From Harmonia axyridis (lineage: Eukaryota; Arthropoda; Insecta; Coleoptera; Coccinellidae): a stretch of DNA of 64,000 nucleotides. Position 1 is the stretch's first letter. Every line of letters starts with the position of its first letter. This document shows positions 11,481 to 22,973 of the stretch, one piece after another. The stretch is from assembly GCF_914767665.1 (NCBI RefSeq), contig NC_059501.1:6760501-6824500 (forward strand). The letters run 5' to 3'. The notes beneath the pieces are model-generated. The model had not been told where the DNA came from, ran no database searches, and was given only the letters and a program-made list of their open reading frames with translations. Position numbers and translations under genes: made by a program.

Positions 11481-12313
11481 TAGGAATTCACGGCTTGGCT
11501 CGATTTTCAAGCTACTTGGCTTGAGTATGACTTCATTTCAAGCCAAGAAGTAGTTTTTCAAGTCAAGTATTTATTCATCAAGTACTTGCATCATGTCAAG
11601 CTACTTGATTTTTAGCAGTTTTATTGTGGAGTGTCACATCAATAAAACATTATTAAATGAGAAGGAACCTTGCCAAAAACACTTTCATTTATTAAACTTA
11701 TTGTATGAAAGAACCGAAAATATCAACTTTTTTGAATTAGAAACATAAATTAAATCATCACAAATTAAAAAAAAAAATAATAAAAATGGAGTATCTTAAT
11801 ATTGAGAAACAACCTCCAGGCTTAGTTTGATTTCATAATTTTCTATCCAGGATCCAAGACACATGAGGCATCCTATAGATTTGTCACCTTACCTATTGCG
11901 GGTTTTTGTAACTGTAAGAGCAGGTCTGGAAAATTGTCTTTCAACAGGAGCTGAAGATGCTGGCGTTGACAAAAAAATCCTTGGCCATTTTGGCCAAGTT
12001 TGGAAAGATATTTCTGAAACTACCAAAATCTACCAATAGATTTCCTAGAAATGTGAGGAAACTACTAATAAAGTCACAAGGGCGAATGCTTCAGTCTTTC
12101 GGCGCTTGAGGAATCCCCTTATTCATTCTAAGCGCACACGAGAATGAAGAAATATATGCCGTGCGACGCGTGCATATCAAGCTCAAGTAATATCAAGTAG
12201 CTTCATATAAAGTCAAGCAATGAATATCTAAAATCAAGTCAAGCCAAGCTCAAGAATGTAAATTTTCACGATCTTGATTTCCAAGTCAAGCTACTTGGCT
12301 TTATGAATCCCTA
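11481..12313. mobile_element. short hAT derivative, copy B
   Basis: About 833 bp from TAGGAATTCACGG to GAATCCCTA, same orientation and plan as copy A. The minus-strand hAT remnant is at about 11806-12010 and preserves the stretch equivalent to SAPVER and MENYEI, with changes that interrupt the frame. Subterminal CAAGTCAAG-type words occur on both sides. No matching 8-bp flanks are visible. Confidence 0.75.
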
Positions 12314-13514
12314 ATGTCAATATATTGACCTCATGCCACATAAAAATATCTACATTTCGAGGAGTTATCCGAATATTGCCCCTTCCTTCTTTACCAACAC
12401 TGCAAACCTTGCTTTCTCAACACATAAAGAAAGGACAAACCGATGACAAACTTCACAATAACCCGATCTATCGAATACACACATCAAACGCGGCAAAAAC
12501 CATGGCAAGATCGTATTTATCTCAATTTGAGTCGGCCTTTCGAGAGTATATCTAGGATCTCCTCAAGCTCCCAGCTTCGATACAGACACAAAAGGGATGC
12601 GAGAATGCAGATTCACGTCTGAGAAACATATATACACGAGCCATTAATATTTGATACGTTTATTGGAAAAATATTGCCCTGAAAGTTGTCAGATAATAAA
12701 ACAAAAGTCAATAAATTATTGAGCCCCCCCGAACAGACGGATACGCCAAGGACAGGGGCGGACCAACCCTTTCAAATGGATTTGAAGCACTATAGGTATA
12801 CAAAAAGTAAAGAGATTACAGCACTTTTGCGTCCGAGTCTATCAAAGGTAGAAAGAAGTAAGCTTTGTGACGAATTTCAGGATGGGAAAAATTTTTGGAC
12901 TCCTAAAATGGATTTCGAACAATTCTGAACAATTTCAGATCTTCCGGACAGAAGTTGAGCAATACGCAATCGTAGAAAGGAATTTCCGAGATCTTGGTAT
13001 CTCGATAGAAATTATTACAATGACTTAATTCTTATTTGATGAAATTTACACAACAGAAAATAGGTATATTATCTGTTTTGAAGATTATTCATCATATCCC
13101 TGCAGTATTGTTTTTAATATTTGTTTTTAATTATTATTTCTCGATTAGAATTATTCTATTATTTTTAAAATAACGGTGTCAATTCATTTCAGGTTGGACT
13201 TGAAGGCTTGCAGTTGTTTAAAATGTACATATGTAGAGTGAGGTACAAAAGAGACATAAAATGAAGCAATTTTGAATATAGTACAAAAATGTGAGTACCT
13301 ACCTACTACTGATTTTCAACTTGGGTACATATGATAAGTAAATAATTATTACATTTATAGATTATTGATAGTGCCTATTTTCTTTTTTAGAATGAACAAC
13401 GTACAGTCAATATGAAAAATTTACTTTTGTTTCGAGTATTTTGGATATTATTAGATGGAAATTCGAATTTAATTGACTGTAAAAACACTTACAACACAGT
13501 TAGTTAATTGCAAG
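12314..13514. other. no gene recognised
   Basis: A mildly GC-richer stretch at 12330-12620 and an open frame at 12686-12928 without an ATG start show no family resemblance. From 12930 onward the DNA is AT-rich and featureless. Confidence 0.45.
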
Positions 13515-14078
13515 CTCTGATTTCTATATGTAGATATAAGTTTTACTCAGGGGTACCGTATGTTCTCTCTGCTTTTCAGCATTTTGAGCTTCTGAGGAAT
13601 CATTTCTAAGGTCCTACCGATGAGCAATTAATTTGAAAATAAGTGATGTAACAAAGATCATGTAACCAATAATAAATAATTTAATAACAAGAAAAAATTT
13701 TTGATATAATGCTGAGGCTTTCACTGCAAAATTTTCAACAGAGTTGAGTAATTGCAAGCCTCTGAAAATGCCTTTTGAAGTTGTGGGGTGAACGTTTACC
13801 CTACAACTGCGATAGGCATTTTCAGAGGCTTGCAATAACTCAACTCTGTTGAAAATTTTGCAGTGAAAGTCTTCAGCATTATATCAAATATTTTTTTTTG
13901 TTTAGTTATTAAATTATTTATTATTGGTTACAAGATCTTTGTTACATCACTTATTTTCAAATTAATTGCTCATCGGTAGGACCTTGTAAATGATTCCCCA
14001 AAAGCTCAAAAGGCTGAAAAGCAGAGAGAACATACGGTACCCCCGAGTAAAACTCATATCTACATATAGAAATCAGAG
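13515..14078. repeat. 564-bp near-perfect palindrome (foldback element)
   Basis: The left arm begins CTCTGATTTCTATATGTAGA and the right arm ends with its reverse complement. Matching continues through the whole length, with about 280 bp per arm and almost no loop: the centre near 13793 reads GGTGAACGTTTACC. A six-base internal asymmetry lies just outside the centre and a few substitutions are scattered. Transcription across it would give a long double-stranded RNA. I see no target duplication at the ends. A 73-codon frame inside (13614-13835, -) is probably incidental. Confidence 0.9.
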
Positions 14079-14590
14079 TACTCGTACGTAGTTGTTATAT
14101 GGGTTGTACCAATGACTTAGAAGGTATTGGTTGTTGAACAATCTTCTCGGCCTTTCGCTCCAGGAAATATGTGACAATTTCCTATTCTGTCTAAGTGTAC
14201 TTTCATGGCAGTGCTCATCAGTTTATTTTCTGTTGATTCAATCTTCATCATTAGTTATTTGGATGTATAGTCTCATGCTACCAAATAGTTGAGATGCACA
14301 AATTCTGGTGCATTCGAAAGTAATTCTATATTAGAAACAAGAAATAATTTACTTTCAAACTAGCGGCAAGAAAAAGATAACCAAAAGTGGAGTTGAGGTG
14401 AACTATTATAAATACACAGAATGCTTTCTTATAACTGCGAACGGCCAATCTCAACGTCAGAGGGAACGTAAATTATAGACAGCAACGGTAAACAGCATTA
14501 TAAATATATGGTACAAGTTCGTTCATTGAAATATAAGTTATATACATTTCAAGATCAAGTTTTCCATGCGAGTTAAAACTAGTAGTTACT
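14079..14590. other. no gene recognised
   Basis: AT-rich sequence between the palindrome and a small ATG frame; nothing identified. Confidence 0.45.
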
Positions 14591-14953
14591 ATGAATGTGG
14601 TACATCCGAAATACACCTGGAAAGCAGAGGGAACAGACAGTACCCTTGTGGAACACCTTTATTCGGAGGTAAAGGAGGATAATAAGGGCATAAAAGCATT
14701 CAGAGGTTTCCGCTATCAATTCGAAAGTGATAATGAACTAAAGGGAAATCGAATAATTGAAAAAAAGAACGTATCAGCATCAACAACGACCGTTTCCCAT
14801 AACGCAATAAGATCTTGCGTGCCTACAAAACATCAATACACGGTGATACCACTAAAAACGACATCGAAACCACCCCTACAGCCGGTCCACCCCTGTGCCA
14901 CCCCTCGCCTCTCTCTCTACAAAGGCAACTCATGCAACGACGATATATTTTGA
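14591..14953 (+). CDS. hypothetical 120-codon open frame, doubtful
   Basis: This frame has a real ATG (14591-14593) and stays open for 120 codons to a TGA, which is longer than most chance frames in this AT-rich DNA. It begins MNVVHPKYTW, has a mixed charged middle, and ends in a proline- and cysteine-containing stretch within a GC-richer island. I recognise no domain, signal peptide or membrane segment. The second half overlaps a 143-codon frame on the other strand, so the openness may simply reflect base composition. No nearby polyadenylation signal or splice context supports it. Confidence 0.15.
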   Translation: MNVVHPKYTWKAEGTDSTLVEHLYSEVKEDNKGIKAFRGFRYQFESDNELKGNRIIEKKNVSASTTTVSHNAIRSCVPTKHQYTVIPLKTTSKPPLQPVHPCATPRLSLYKGNSCNDDIF

Positions 14954-15300
14954 TAAAATGTGTTTGAGTTAAGTCCGTCCGTAGTGCAGGTTTTAGATTT
15001 AGTTTTGTGTTTCCCCATCTCCTTCCTTCACCCCCCCTACCCCCTTGCTCCTCCTCCGACCCCCGTGGCACCGTCCGTGGACTGAATAAGAAACCGTCTT
15101 TATTGCTATATTTATACGGAAGTATGATCAATTTGGCGATTCGTTCAGTAGCGGCGAACTTCAGACGATGCGACACGTATCTCCGGTCTGGCGATGATGC
15201 TGCTGGCGGCTCCGGGGATTTTAACCGGAAGTATCGGAATCGGGAAAAAGGCAATTGCGTTAAAAGTTTAACGGGATATTAGGCGGAAACTCTTCCGGAA
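14860..15300. other. GC-rich island
   Basis: A sharply GC-richer stretch with C-runs (CCCCCCTACCCCC near 15030) and several CG words, open in frames on both strands but without recognisable protein. It could be regulatory DNA or an untranslated exon. Confidence 0.35.
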
Positions 15301-15485
15301 TTTTGGGGGCAATTTAGCAGATAATTTCGTTAGCGTAGAAGCTATGCAGTTGAGATTTAGAGAGTCGATATGTAATAATAATATCAAAGTGTGTGCGAAG
15401 TTTCAAGCTGATCGAACCATCAGGAGCTTAAAAAAAGTCTTAAGAATATTCGAAAAGAAACACCCAATATTTCCGTGATTATAAA

Positions 15486-16416
15486 GAGTGTTTTTTTTAG
15501 AGCTATAGAACTTTAAATCGCAATAAAACAACGATGGATTATTTGATTGACATGAATTTCATTTATCCGCAAAATAATCTTGTGGCATTACATTTTAAAT
15601 ATGATTTCTGACATATGACCGCCACGGCTGGCTCGGATGTAGTCCAATCTGGACGTCCAATTTTCGATGACTTTTTCCAACATTTGTGGCCGTATATCGG
15701 CAATAACACGGCGAATGTTGTCTTCCAAACGGTCAAAGGTTTGTGGCTTATCAGCATAGACCAATGACTTTACATAGCCCCACAGAAAGTAGTCTAGCGG
15801 TGTTAAATCACAAGATATTGGAGGCCAATTCACAAGTCCAAAACGTGAAATTAGGCGGTTACCAAACGTGTCTTTCAATAAATCGATTGTGGCACGAGCT
15901 GTGTGACATGTTGCGCCGTCTTGTTGGAACCACTGCTCCTGGACATCATGATTGTTCAATTCAGAAATGAAAAAGTTAGTAACCATGCCTCTATACCGAT
16001 CACCATTGGCTGTAACGTTCTGACCATCATCGTTGTTGAAGAAGTACGTACCAATAATTCCACCAGTCCATAAAGCGCACCAAACAGTCAGTTTTTCTGG
16101 ATGTAACGGTGTTTCGACATACACTTGAGGATTAGCTTCAATCCAAATGCGGTAGTTTTGTTTATTGACCTAGCCATTCAACCAGAAGTGCGCTTCATCG
16201 CTAAACAAAATTCGCTTATGAAAATCGGGAACAACGGCAATCTCATTTCGAAATAAAATTCCACTATTTGCAAGCGTTGTTCAGGCATTAGTCTATTCAT
16301 GATGAATTGCCAAAACAAACTGAGAATAAATCACTTGACAGCTGTTAAATCGGTCGCCATCTTTAACTGTAATGCCAACTTAAAGTTATAGGAATACCTC
16401 GAAAAAAAAACACCCG
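15486..16416 (-). mobile_element. DD41D (rosa-like) mariner, copy 2, internally deleted
   Basis: About 930 bp, inverted relative to copy 1, with ends of the GGGTGTTTTTTT type (left AGAGTGTTTTTTTTAGAGCTA; right GAAAAAAAAACACCCG followed by TTA). The interior repeats the ATGGCGACCGATTTAACAGC word near the transposase start. The internal deletion is smaller than in copies 1 and 3, because residues before FSDEAHF (a PLFPIFIS.. segment) remain. It interrupts or abuts a separate repeat that begins at 16420. Confidence 0.85.
15588..16300 (-). pseudogene. DD41D mariner transposase, broken
   Basis: Start ATG at 16298-16300 reads MNRLMPEQRLQIVEFYFE, then the deletion and a frameshift carry the frame away. 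The catalytic region resumes in another frame: a TAG stop replaces tyrosine in WLNGY near 16170, and from 16124 the frame is open for 178 codons, reading HPEKLTVWCALW, WFQQDGATCHTA, CDLTPLDYFLWG and SRGGHMSEIIFKM. The QQDG and LTPLD aspartates are both kept, 41 residues apart. Without an intact N-terminal DNA-binding domain and first aspartate in frame, it cannot make a working enzyme. Confidence 0.85.
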
Positions 16417-16419
16417 TTA

Positions 16420-16655
16420 TATTTGGGTATTTATTTCAATATCATTTGAGTTAATATGAAACGTTGATTCACTATGGGACATAAGAATTGCGTTCTTTGT
16501 GGAGAAACTCGCAAATTGAGTGAAATATCGTATCACTGATATGTTTTCATTTCCGCGCGCTTCATGTCAAATTTGTTAGTTCATGTCGGGGACAAAATTT
16601 GCTTACTGGAAATGACGTATGCTCCCGCTATCTATGTTTATTACTCTAAGGAGAA
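16420..16655 (-). repeat. dispersed TIR-element fragment (family of 48492-49083)
   Basis: The reverse complement matches 19835-20070 and 48492-48720. Shared blocks are an end reading AGAGTAATAAACATAGATAG (here at about 16626-16650), TTTGACATGAAGC.CGCGGA, a TCAGTGATACGATATTTCAC block, and a TTAACTCAAA.TATTGA.AT.AATACC block. The copy is cut at 16420, where a DD41D mariner ends. Confidence 0.7.
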
Positions 16656-17289
16656 TCCCAATACGCAATTAAACGTTTCTACAGAAAATCCTACAGTTTG
16701 AAATGTTAATTCCAGTGAACGAACTACATAATCAAAAATTAAAATACCGCGTAGCAAATTAGGGAAGACATCAGCCAGAAACATTTTGTTGTTGGGCATC
16801 TGCGTATCCTTGCTACAGATATAGAGGGGTAACACTCCGTCATCTGGCGTACGGCAAAACCCTAGTTCAATGAGGTTATTCACTTATCGTCCCGGCAAAA
16901 AATGATATCGTCGTTTCTTTCGAGGGCACTCTCCGAAATTTAGTCAGCGCTATAAATCAAAGTTTAAGAAGTGTCGCCCAATAAATCAGGCGGTAAGGAG
17001 GTGTCTTTACAATGGGGATAGTTGAACAACCGTGCGTGCTCAAAACCGGGCACGAACGCCGGCATTTATTCTCGTTTTTTGGTTTATTATTTCCAATGAT
17101 AATCGTTGGATGTGGCACGTTTCAAGATGGAGGAAAATTCGAAGAAGTGGATCTTGAGTCGGAGTATGGAATGGAAAAATAAGGAAAAGAAATGGGGAAT
17201 ACTTTCTTTGCAAAAAAAAAGGGAATTTTTGCATGACAATATGAAAATTCACTTAAATTTCTACGGGTAAGGTATGGAAAATTTAACGA
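16656..17289. other. no gene recognised
   Basis: Short frames only. Nothing matches a known family. Confidence 0.4.
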
Positions 17290-17520
17290 AAATTATTCGA
17301 CAAAAATTTTTTCAGGTGAGATCGAAATTCGGCTTATCAGAGATCGTCAAATCTGGCACCGCTAACCGATTTTGCTTAGACCTCACAATATGGGAAAAAT
17401 TGAATTTCCATCCAAAAATCGTTATATCTCCTGAATTATTCGTCACAGACCCCTCAAATAAAAACGGTTTTTGAATATCTGGTTCTGGTCTTAAACATCG
17501 TGAGGTTTTAAGGGAGTAGA
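17290..17520. repeat. repeat unit a of a separated direct pair
   Basis: Closely matches 18455-18712 in the same orientation. Shared blocks include GTGAGATCGAAATTCGGCTT, CACCGCT, CCATC.AAAAATCGTTATAT, ATTATTCGTCACAGA and a GAGGTTT..AG.GAGT end. A minus-strand 145-codon frame (17312-17749) crosses this unit and shares the segment FEGSVTNN.GDITIF.W with the second unit, which may only reflect the DNA similarity. Confidence 0.75.
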
Positions 17521-18265
17521 TTACGTCCAGGAGAAGATGCAGCCTCGGAAAGGATCCCGCACGTTTCTTATGGGAAATGGCTTTGCGTGAATTTGGTTGA
17601 ATTTTTGATATGTTGTAGTTCTTGATTATCTGATCAGAAGTGTCTATAGCCACAAAGCTCAAAGATGGACAATTTTCGAGATATGGAGCTTTGAAAATGG
17701 ATTTTTTGCAATTTTCGGGGTTTTTGCTCATCAATCGGGGAGCTCTCATTTCTGGTTGAGATGGAATTTGGATGTTCGGCGGCTAGAACCCGACTGAGAA
17801 ATGATCTTCGTTGGTTATATTAGGCACCGCCATCGATAATTTTTTATACACTGCTCCACATTGGCTATGAAATGAGATACAAAATCCAAGATCTTCCATA
17901 CATCTTTTCATGCCACAAAATAACGCCAAAATAATTCACTTGACCGAGAAACGACATATTGTGAGATTTTTTCAAGAGAGACCATAATAACTGAATCCTC
18001 ATATATCTGATGTTCAATAATATCAAATATGTTAGCCAAAATGTTCATAACCAGGCACCGCGAGCTTTAATGGGGGAAAATGAGAAAATCATAATCATAT
18101 ATCCTCAGGGATAACAATTGTGATCACTATTGATGTCATTTACATATAATATGATATGTGATTTGTTTCTCACAAATCTCGATAATCTGACAATATGGTG
18201 CCAAGACATTTTCTTCATAATGTCTCGAAATTGATGATAGCATCTCACAGACAAACGAATCTGTG

Positions 18266-18267
<2 letters not shown>
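17521..18267. other. spacer between repeat units, no gene recognised
   Basis: Contains the N-terminal part of the 145-codon minus-strand frame (to 17749). Otherwise AT-rich and unassigned. Confidence 0.4.

Positions 18268-18303
<36 letters not shown>
18268..18303. repeat. (AT)n microsatellite
   Basis: An uninterrupted run of alternating A and T of about 35 bases. Confidence 0.95.
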
Positions 18304-18305
<2 letters not shown>

Positions 18306-18454
18306 GTTTTGATACAATATAGTATTATCCGGGTAGAATATAGAAGTCCAAGTGTTGGAATCTAACTATGAATGGAACTTCCGATATTAACCCACGAATT
18401 CTTGAAAATACAATTTTTTTATGAACTTTTTGAACTTCACACATACGAAAGAAT

Positions 18455-18712
18455 AATATTTCGACAAAAAATTTTTCTGTGAGATCGAAATTCGGCTTAT
18501 CAGGGATCGTCAATTCTGACACCGCTCACAAATTTTGCGTAGACCTCACAGTTTTGAGGAAATTCGAACTCGAAATTTGGGAAAAAATCGAAATTCCATC
18601 TAAAAATCGTTATATCTCCTAAATTATTCGTCACAGATCCTTCAAATGAAAAAGTTTTTTTGAACACCGGGTTCTGATCTGAAACAAAGTGAGGTTTCAA
18701 GTGAGTGGAAGA
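18455..18712. repeat. repeat unit b of a separated direct pair
   Basis: Direct copy of 17290-17520 about 1165 bases downstream, with a short insertion around 18545-18575 (a TTTTGAGGAAATTCGAACTC segment absent from unit a). Minus-strand frames at 18500-18700 and 18325-18522 repeat the peptide segments of unit a in two frames, so an ancestral frame, if any, has been broken here. Confidence 0.75.
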
Positions 18713-19834
18713 ATCGAAAATATTTTGTTTGAATGAATAAGACGTCCTTAAATATAAATATGTATGTCACTACAGACTACACCTATACGGGGGGACATAG
18801 TTTTTGTTGAGGTTTTTATATGTGCTCTTAAGTCATACGTTGAAATGTATGATTATAGGTTAGGTATAGAGATGTTAATTTTATGTATGCCATTGTTAGC
18901 TTGATTTCGCCATTTTATAGATACATCAGTATCAGTAGCTACATCTTAGCGTAGGATCTCTCGTGAGGATGATTCAGTTCTGCTCCTTTCAATCATTCGA
19001 TTTCTCCCACATACAATCCTCGACCATCTCTCAATTTGCACACATCCCACAACAATAAAAATTGCGTGTGGCCAGTATAATAAACCAACAACATCCCCCC
19101 CCCCTTTGCATCGAAAGATGCTGCCACCCATCCCGATACTAATCTCCACTTGCTGCCCATCTCCACCGCCTCCTCCGCCCCCCAAAATCACAATTAATCA
19201 AACCCTCCCGTACCGGAAGCGGCATCCGCCGCCTGCCGGAAGACGCAGGGGGGTTGGAGGGGGGCGGACGCTGCGACGTACGCCGCCGATCTCAATAGGA
19301 GAGAGAGCCGCCGAGCTAATAAGTCAAACAACATCTGTTGCCGATCTCTCTCCCAGTGGAAGAAGATCTCGGGCAAAAACTGGAATTACAACGGACCGAT
19401 CTAATTGCCGGAGAAATAACCATAAAGCTATCCTCCCGACGATAGAGACATCTTGCGGCCGGCGCGGAACCAGCTCGCCGGGACGGCCATAAAGCAAGTT
19501 GGCGGGGTCGTAAATCGCACGGGTCCGCGCTAAGAAGAATACGGCACATACAAATTCGCAATTAGACATCGAGGAGCTGGGGCAGGGATGCCGATTGAGG
19601 AGTTTACGAGGGGTGGCGGTCGTTAATTTCGCCGCGTGGGGGCGCTGTCTGCGGCCGTGGATATGTGGCGGCTATGGCGGAAGGCCCGAGGGAAGTTCCG
19701 ATCCGGAAGAAAAAATTTAGGACCGGAATTTTTTTTACACTTGACAATCCGTCGATTCAACGATCACCCATCCAGGTGTTAGTCTCGTCCAAATCTGGCT
19801 TTGTTGAAGGCATAATACTGAATTTCATACTATA
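18713..19834. other. no gene recognised; GC-rich island at 19080-19720
   Basis: The island at 19080-19720 is one of the most GC- and CG-rich parts of the window and is open on both strands (for example 19106-19492, +, proline- and arginine-rich). The predicted peptides are low-complexity and look like base-composition artefacts. A C/G-rich block near 19095-19110 and 19170-19190 encodes proline or glycine runs depending on strand. Confidence 0.45.
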
Positions 19835-20125
19835 GGGGTTTCCCTCAGAGTAATAAACATAGATAGAGAAAGCATATGTCATTTTTGGTGAGAAAATTTT
19901 GTCTCCAACATCAAATTTGACATGAAGCACGCGGAAATGAAAACATAACAGTGATACGATATTTCACTCAGTTCGCGAGTTTTTCCACAAACAACGCACT
20001 TCTTATGTCTCATAGTGAATCAAGGTTTCATATTAACTCAAAATATATTGAGATGAATACCTAAATATATCAGAAATTCAGAAAACAAACTTCAAATGCG
20101 CTAAACGACGTGAAACAATACAGCA
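19835..20125 (+). repeat. dispersed TIR-element fragment (family of 48492-49083)
   Basis: Begins AGAGTAATAAACATAGATAG at about 19848 and follows 48497-48780 through the CATGAAGC.CGCGGA, GATACGATATTTCACT, TTATGTCTCAT and AAATATATCAGAAATTCA blocks to GACGTGAAACAA. The far inverted end is not recognisable in this copy. Confidence 0.75.
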
Positions 20126-20785
20126 CTCTCGATCATGAATTTAAATGAATGCATGTTATATCGGCACTTAACAATGAAAAAAAAACATTATGCATACAAA
20201 TTTGTAATTTTCAATTCAAATATTATTTTTATTGAAAATTCGGAAACAAAATGCTCGAATCCGCATATTTCTGCGAAATCTGACGGATAAATTATCAGAT
20301 ATTGAAAATTACGAAAAAAATTTTCCAATTATACGACTCTGGCAAACATTTGCACGAATTTTAGTTTAATTATTTGGCAACTTATTAGGAAATTTCAGCT
20401 CGAACGGAGGGGTATTATTGCTAATATTAGTAAACCAAATTTCATATGGGTAAAACTCAGAAACCATCAAACAGACAGCCCATTAACGAACTCAATTGTG
20501 ATATCGAAACAAAATTGATTTTACGTTCAAATTCTTTATTTGTAAGTCGAATTCAATCATATTGAACTGTTTTCGGCTCACAATTCGAAAAAGTGCGTAA
20601 AAATTCCTTAATGTTATATTATCTTATTTGAAATTTTATGACAAAATGTTGAATTATCAATTGTGGTAGATATCTTCATATTCTTGTAAAGATTGTAGAG
20701 AATCTTGGAAAATAACGAAACGTAAACACAAAATTTAAAAATTTCTGATGGTTTGTGATTCTTTTTTTTCCAAAACAAGAACCAT
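20126..20785. other. no gene recognised
   Basis: AT-rich. The word TTTCATATGGGTAAAAC near 20440 resembles part of the following tandem unit, so a decayed earlier unit is possible. Confidence 0.35.
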
Positions 20786-21990
20786 CAGTCGATCTTAATG
20801 AAATATTCTATGATATTTCATATGGCTGAATCATAAGGACGATTTTGTCTGCAAATTACAAGTCTGTAAGACATTCTCGAGTTTTTGTGACACATCACTT
20901 TTCAAATATATATTAGGCGAATCATCAAAGAAATCAAAACTAGTTAAAATAACTAATTCTAAACAACAACACAGTTAGCAATATCAAAATATCCTGACCA
21001 GACCCCAAATATTTTAGCATATTATCTACTTTTCTCTGAATCAGCTCTCTGTTACGGGAGTTACACCTAGGTAAAAAACACGATAGTGGAACAAATAGCT
21101 CTCAAGCTGTTTCTGCTTTTTTTTTAAGCCAATTCATCAAATGACCTTGAAAAATTGCAAAAAGATCTCGACAATAGATACCGTATCTCAAGCCAAAACT
21201 AAAACACTCGCAAAACATACCATTCTTTATTTATGAGGCAACCCCTGTAGAACACAATACATCGAAAAACGCACACGAAGACATATAATAACGATGCAGA
21301 TCTTAAAAAGCTTCTAACTGTATATCTAACGTTCTGAAATTGCGTAACACAGGTAAAGGTCGATCATTTTGAGCTAATAACGATAGATATTCTATGATTT
21401 TTCATATGGGTAAACCTTCAGACGATTTTTGCATAAAAATTGAAAGTCTCTAGGAAATTTTTTTGTTTGTCCTAAAGTATAAAATTTTGCGCCAGCTCAT
21501 TCTTCAAATTTCTCGATTAGGCAAACCAGCAGAGTAATCAAAACAAGATCAATTAACACACACAGTTGACAATATAAAATTTTCATGGTCAACCTCCAAA
21601 TATCAAGTTAGCAGAACATTCACATTTCTTAGAATCATCTCCATATTACGGAAGTTACACCCAATAAAAAACACAAAATTTGCACAAATAGCACTCAAGC
21701 TGTGCCCAAATTTTTTAAGCCAATTCATCATATGACCGTGAAAAATCACAAACCGATCTTCACAAAAGATACCATATCTCATGCCAAACCTAGAACACTC
21801 GCAAAACATCCTATTCTTTATTTATGAGGCAACCCCTGTACAAAAAGAAAACACATCGAAAAACGCACAGGAAGACAGTCATAGAATAACGCCGGCGATC
21901 GTAAAAAAGCGTCTAACTGTACACCTAACGTTCTCAAATTGCGTAAGACAGGTAAAGGTGGATCATTTCAAGGTAATAACACGACAGATA
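20786..21990 (+). repeat. tandem repeat, about 570-600 bp unit, two copies plus a start
   Basis: Unit 1 begins near 20786 (GTCGATCTTAAT...), unit 2 near 21357 (GTCGATCATTTTGAG...) and a third start near 21955 (GTGGATCATTTCAAGG). Shared blocks include ACAGTT..CAATAT, the GGGAGTTACACC (21058) / GGAAGTTACACC (21648) block, AATAG..CTCAAGCTGT, TTTATGAGGCAACCCCTGTA (21230 and 21821, 591 apart), ACACATCGAAAAACGCACA and CTAACGTTCT.AAATTGCGTA. A decayed satellite-like or duplicated transposon segment. No coding function is evident. Confidence 0.8.
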
Positions 21991-22973
21991 TTCAAGGATG
22001 TCCTGCACATAACAAGAAACTGTTTGCAGGTGTATTAATTTTTCAGATATTCCCGCTTTATGCGAAACGACCTCCTTCTTTGAATTTCGAAGAAGGCTGT
22101 GTGTGAACGTTACGCAACCGATATTTCTAGGATTTATGACTGTCGATATGGTCGGAGATTATTTGCAAACATTGCCCGGGCTGATTTCACGCTAGACTAC
22201 GGCACAAAAGCGGACTTTTTGCATCCTCATTTGAATTCCAAACAAGTTGGGCGAGATAAATTTTAAACGTTTTTCAGAACTGCTATTTGAGACTGTATAT
22301 CATGCTCTTAACACGAAAAAATTGTCGTCTTTGTAATGGATACGTAGCAGAGAAGAATGCTAACTTAGAAGATCTTCACGGTTGAGTTATTGGGCGGTGT
22401 TGGATCTAAAAATACTGAAAATAGGTGGATTATGCAGATTCGAATCAAATATTCGACATCATGGGGCAAAACAATGTATTATTTCATTAGGAGTAAATGT
22501 GTGAATTTGAAGGCATAGCAATTTCAATCGAGCCATAAAAAAATGAGACACTATTTGTATGTTTAATTTTTTATTGGTATGGAAGTGACTTTTCATTGCG
22601 GGATATATGATACAAGGTGTTAGTGAATAAATGCCAGAAACTTCAGAGGGTAATTTTGGATGAAAAATAATTATAGTTTGCTACATGATAACTTTTATTT
22701 ATTCATTATTTAATAATGTTAGATGTCCTTTTTTAATTCAATTTTTATGTCTGTACTTGTACATATGCTTAACGGGGTGTTAAAGTTTATTTGTTGCTCT
22801 TAATTTCTTGAAAAAAACATGGTAAACCACTGAGATATTTCAAACTACAAATAATTTTAAATTGCTCCATCAATTTGTATGGGAAGCCGTTTTCATGCAA
22901 AATGTAAAACATATCAACTTCAATACATTATCGGGACCCTTACAGAGTGAGTTTCTTACTCAAAACTCACTAT
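21991..22973. other. no gene recognised
   Basis: AT-rich spacer. The phrase ATACAAGGTGTTAGTGAATAAA near 22610 resembles the CAGGGTGT words seen beside other repeats. Confidence 0.4.

Noticed and set aside
13614..13835. 73-codon frame with a hydrophobic C-terminal half
   Set aside because: Lies inside the palindrome, crosses its centre and is not supported by anything else.
19106..19492. 128-codon proline- and arginine-rich frame
   Set aside because: Low-complexity peptide from C-runs; three other frames overlap it on the opposite strand.
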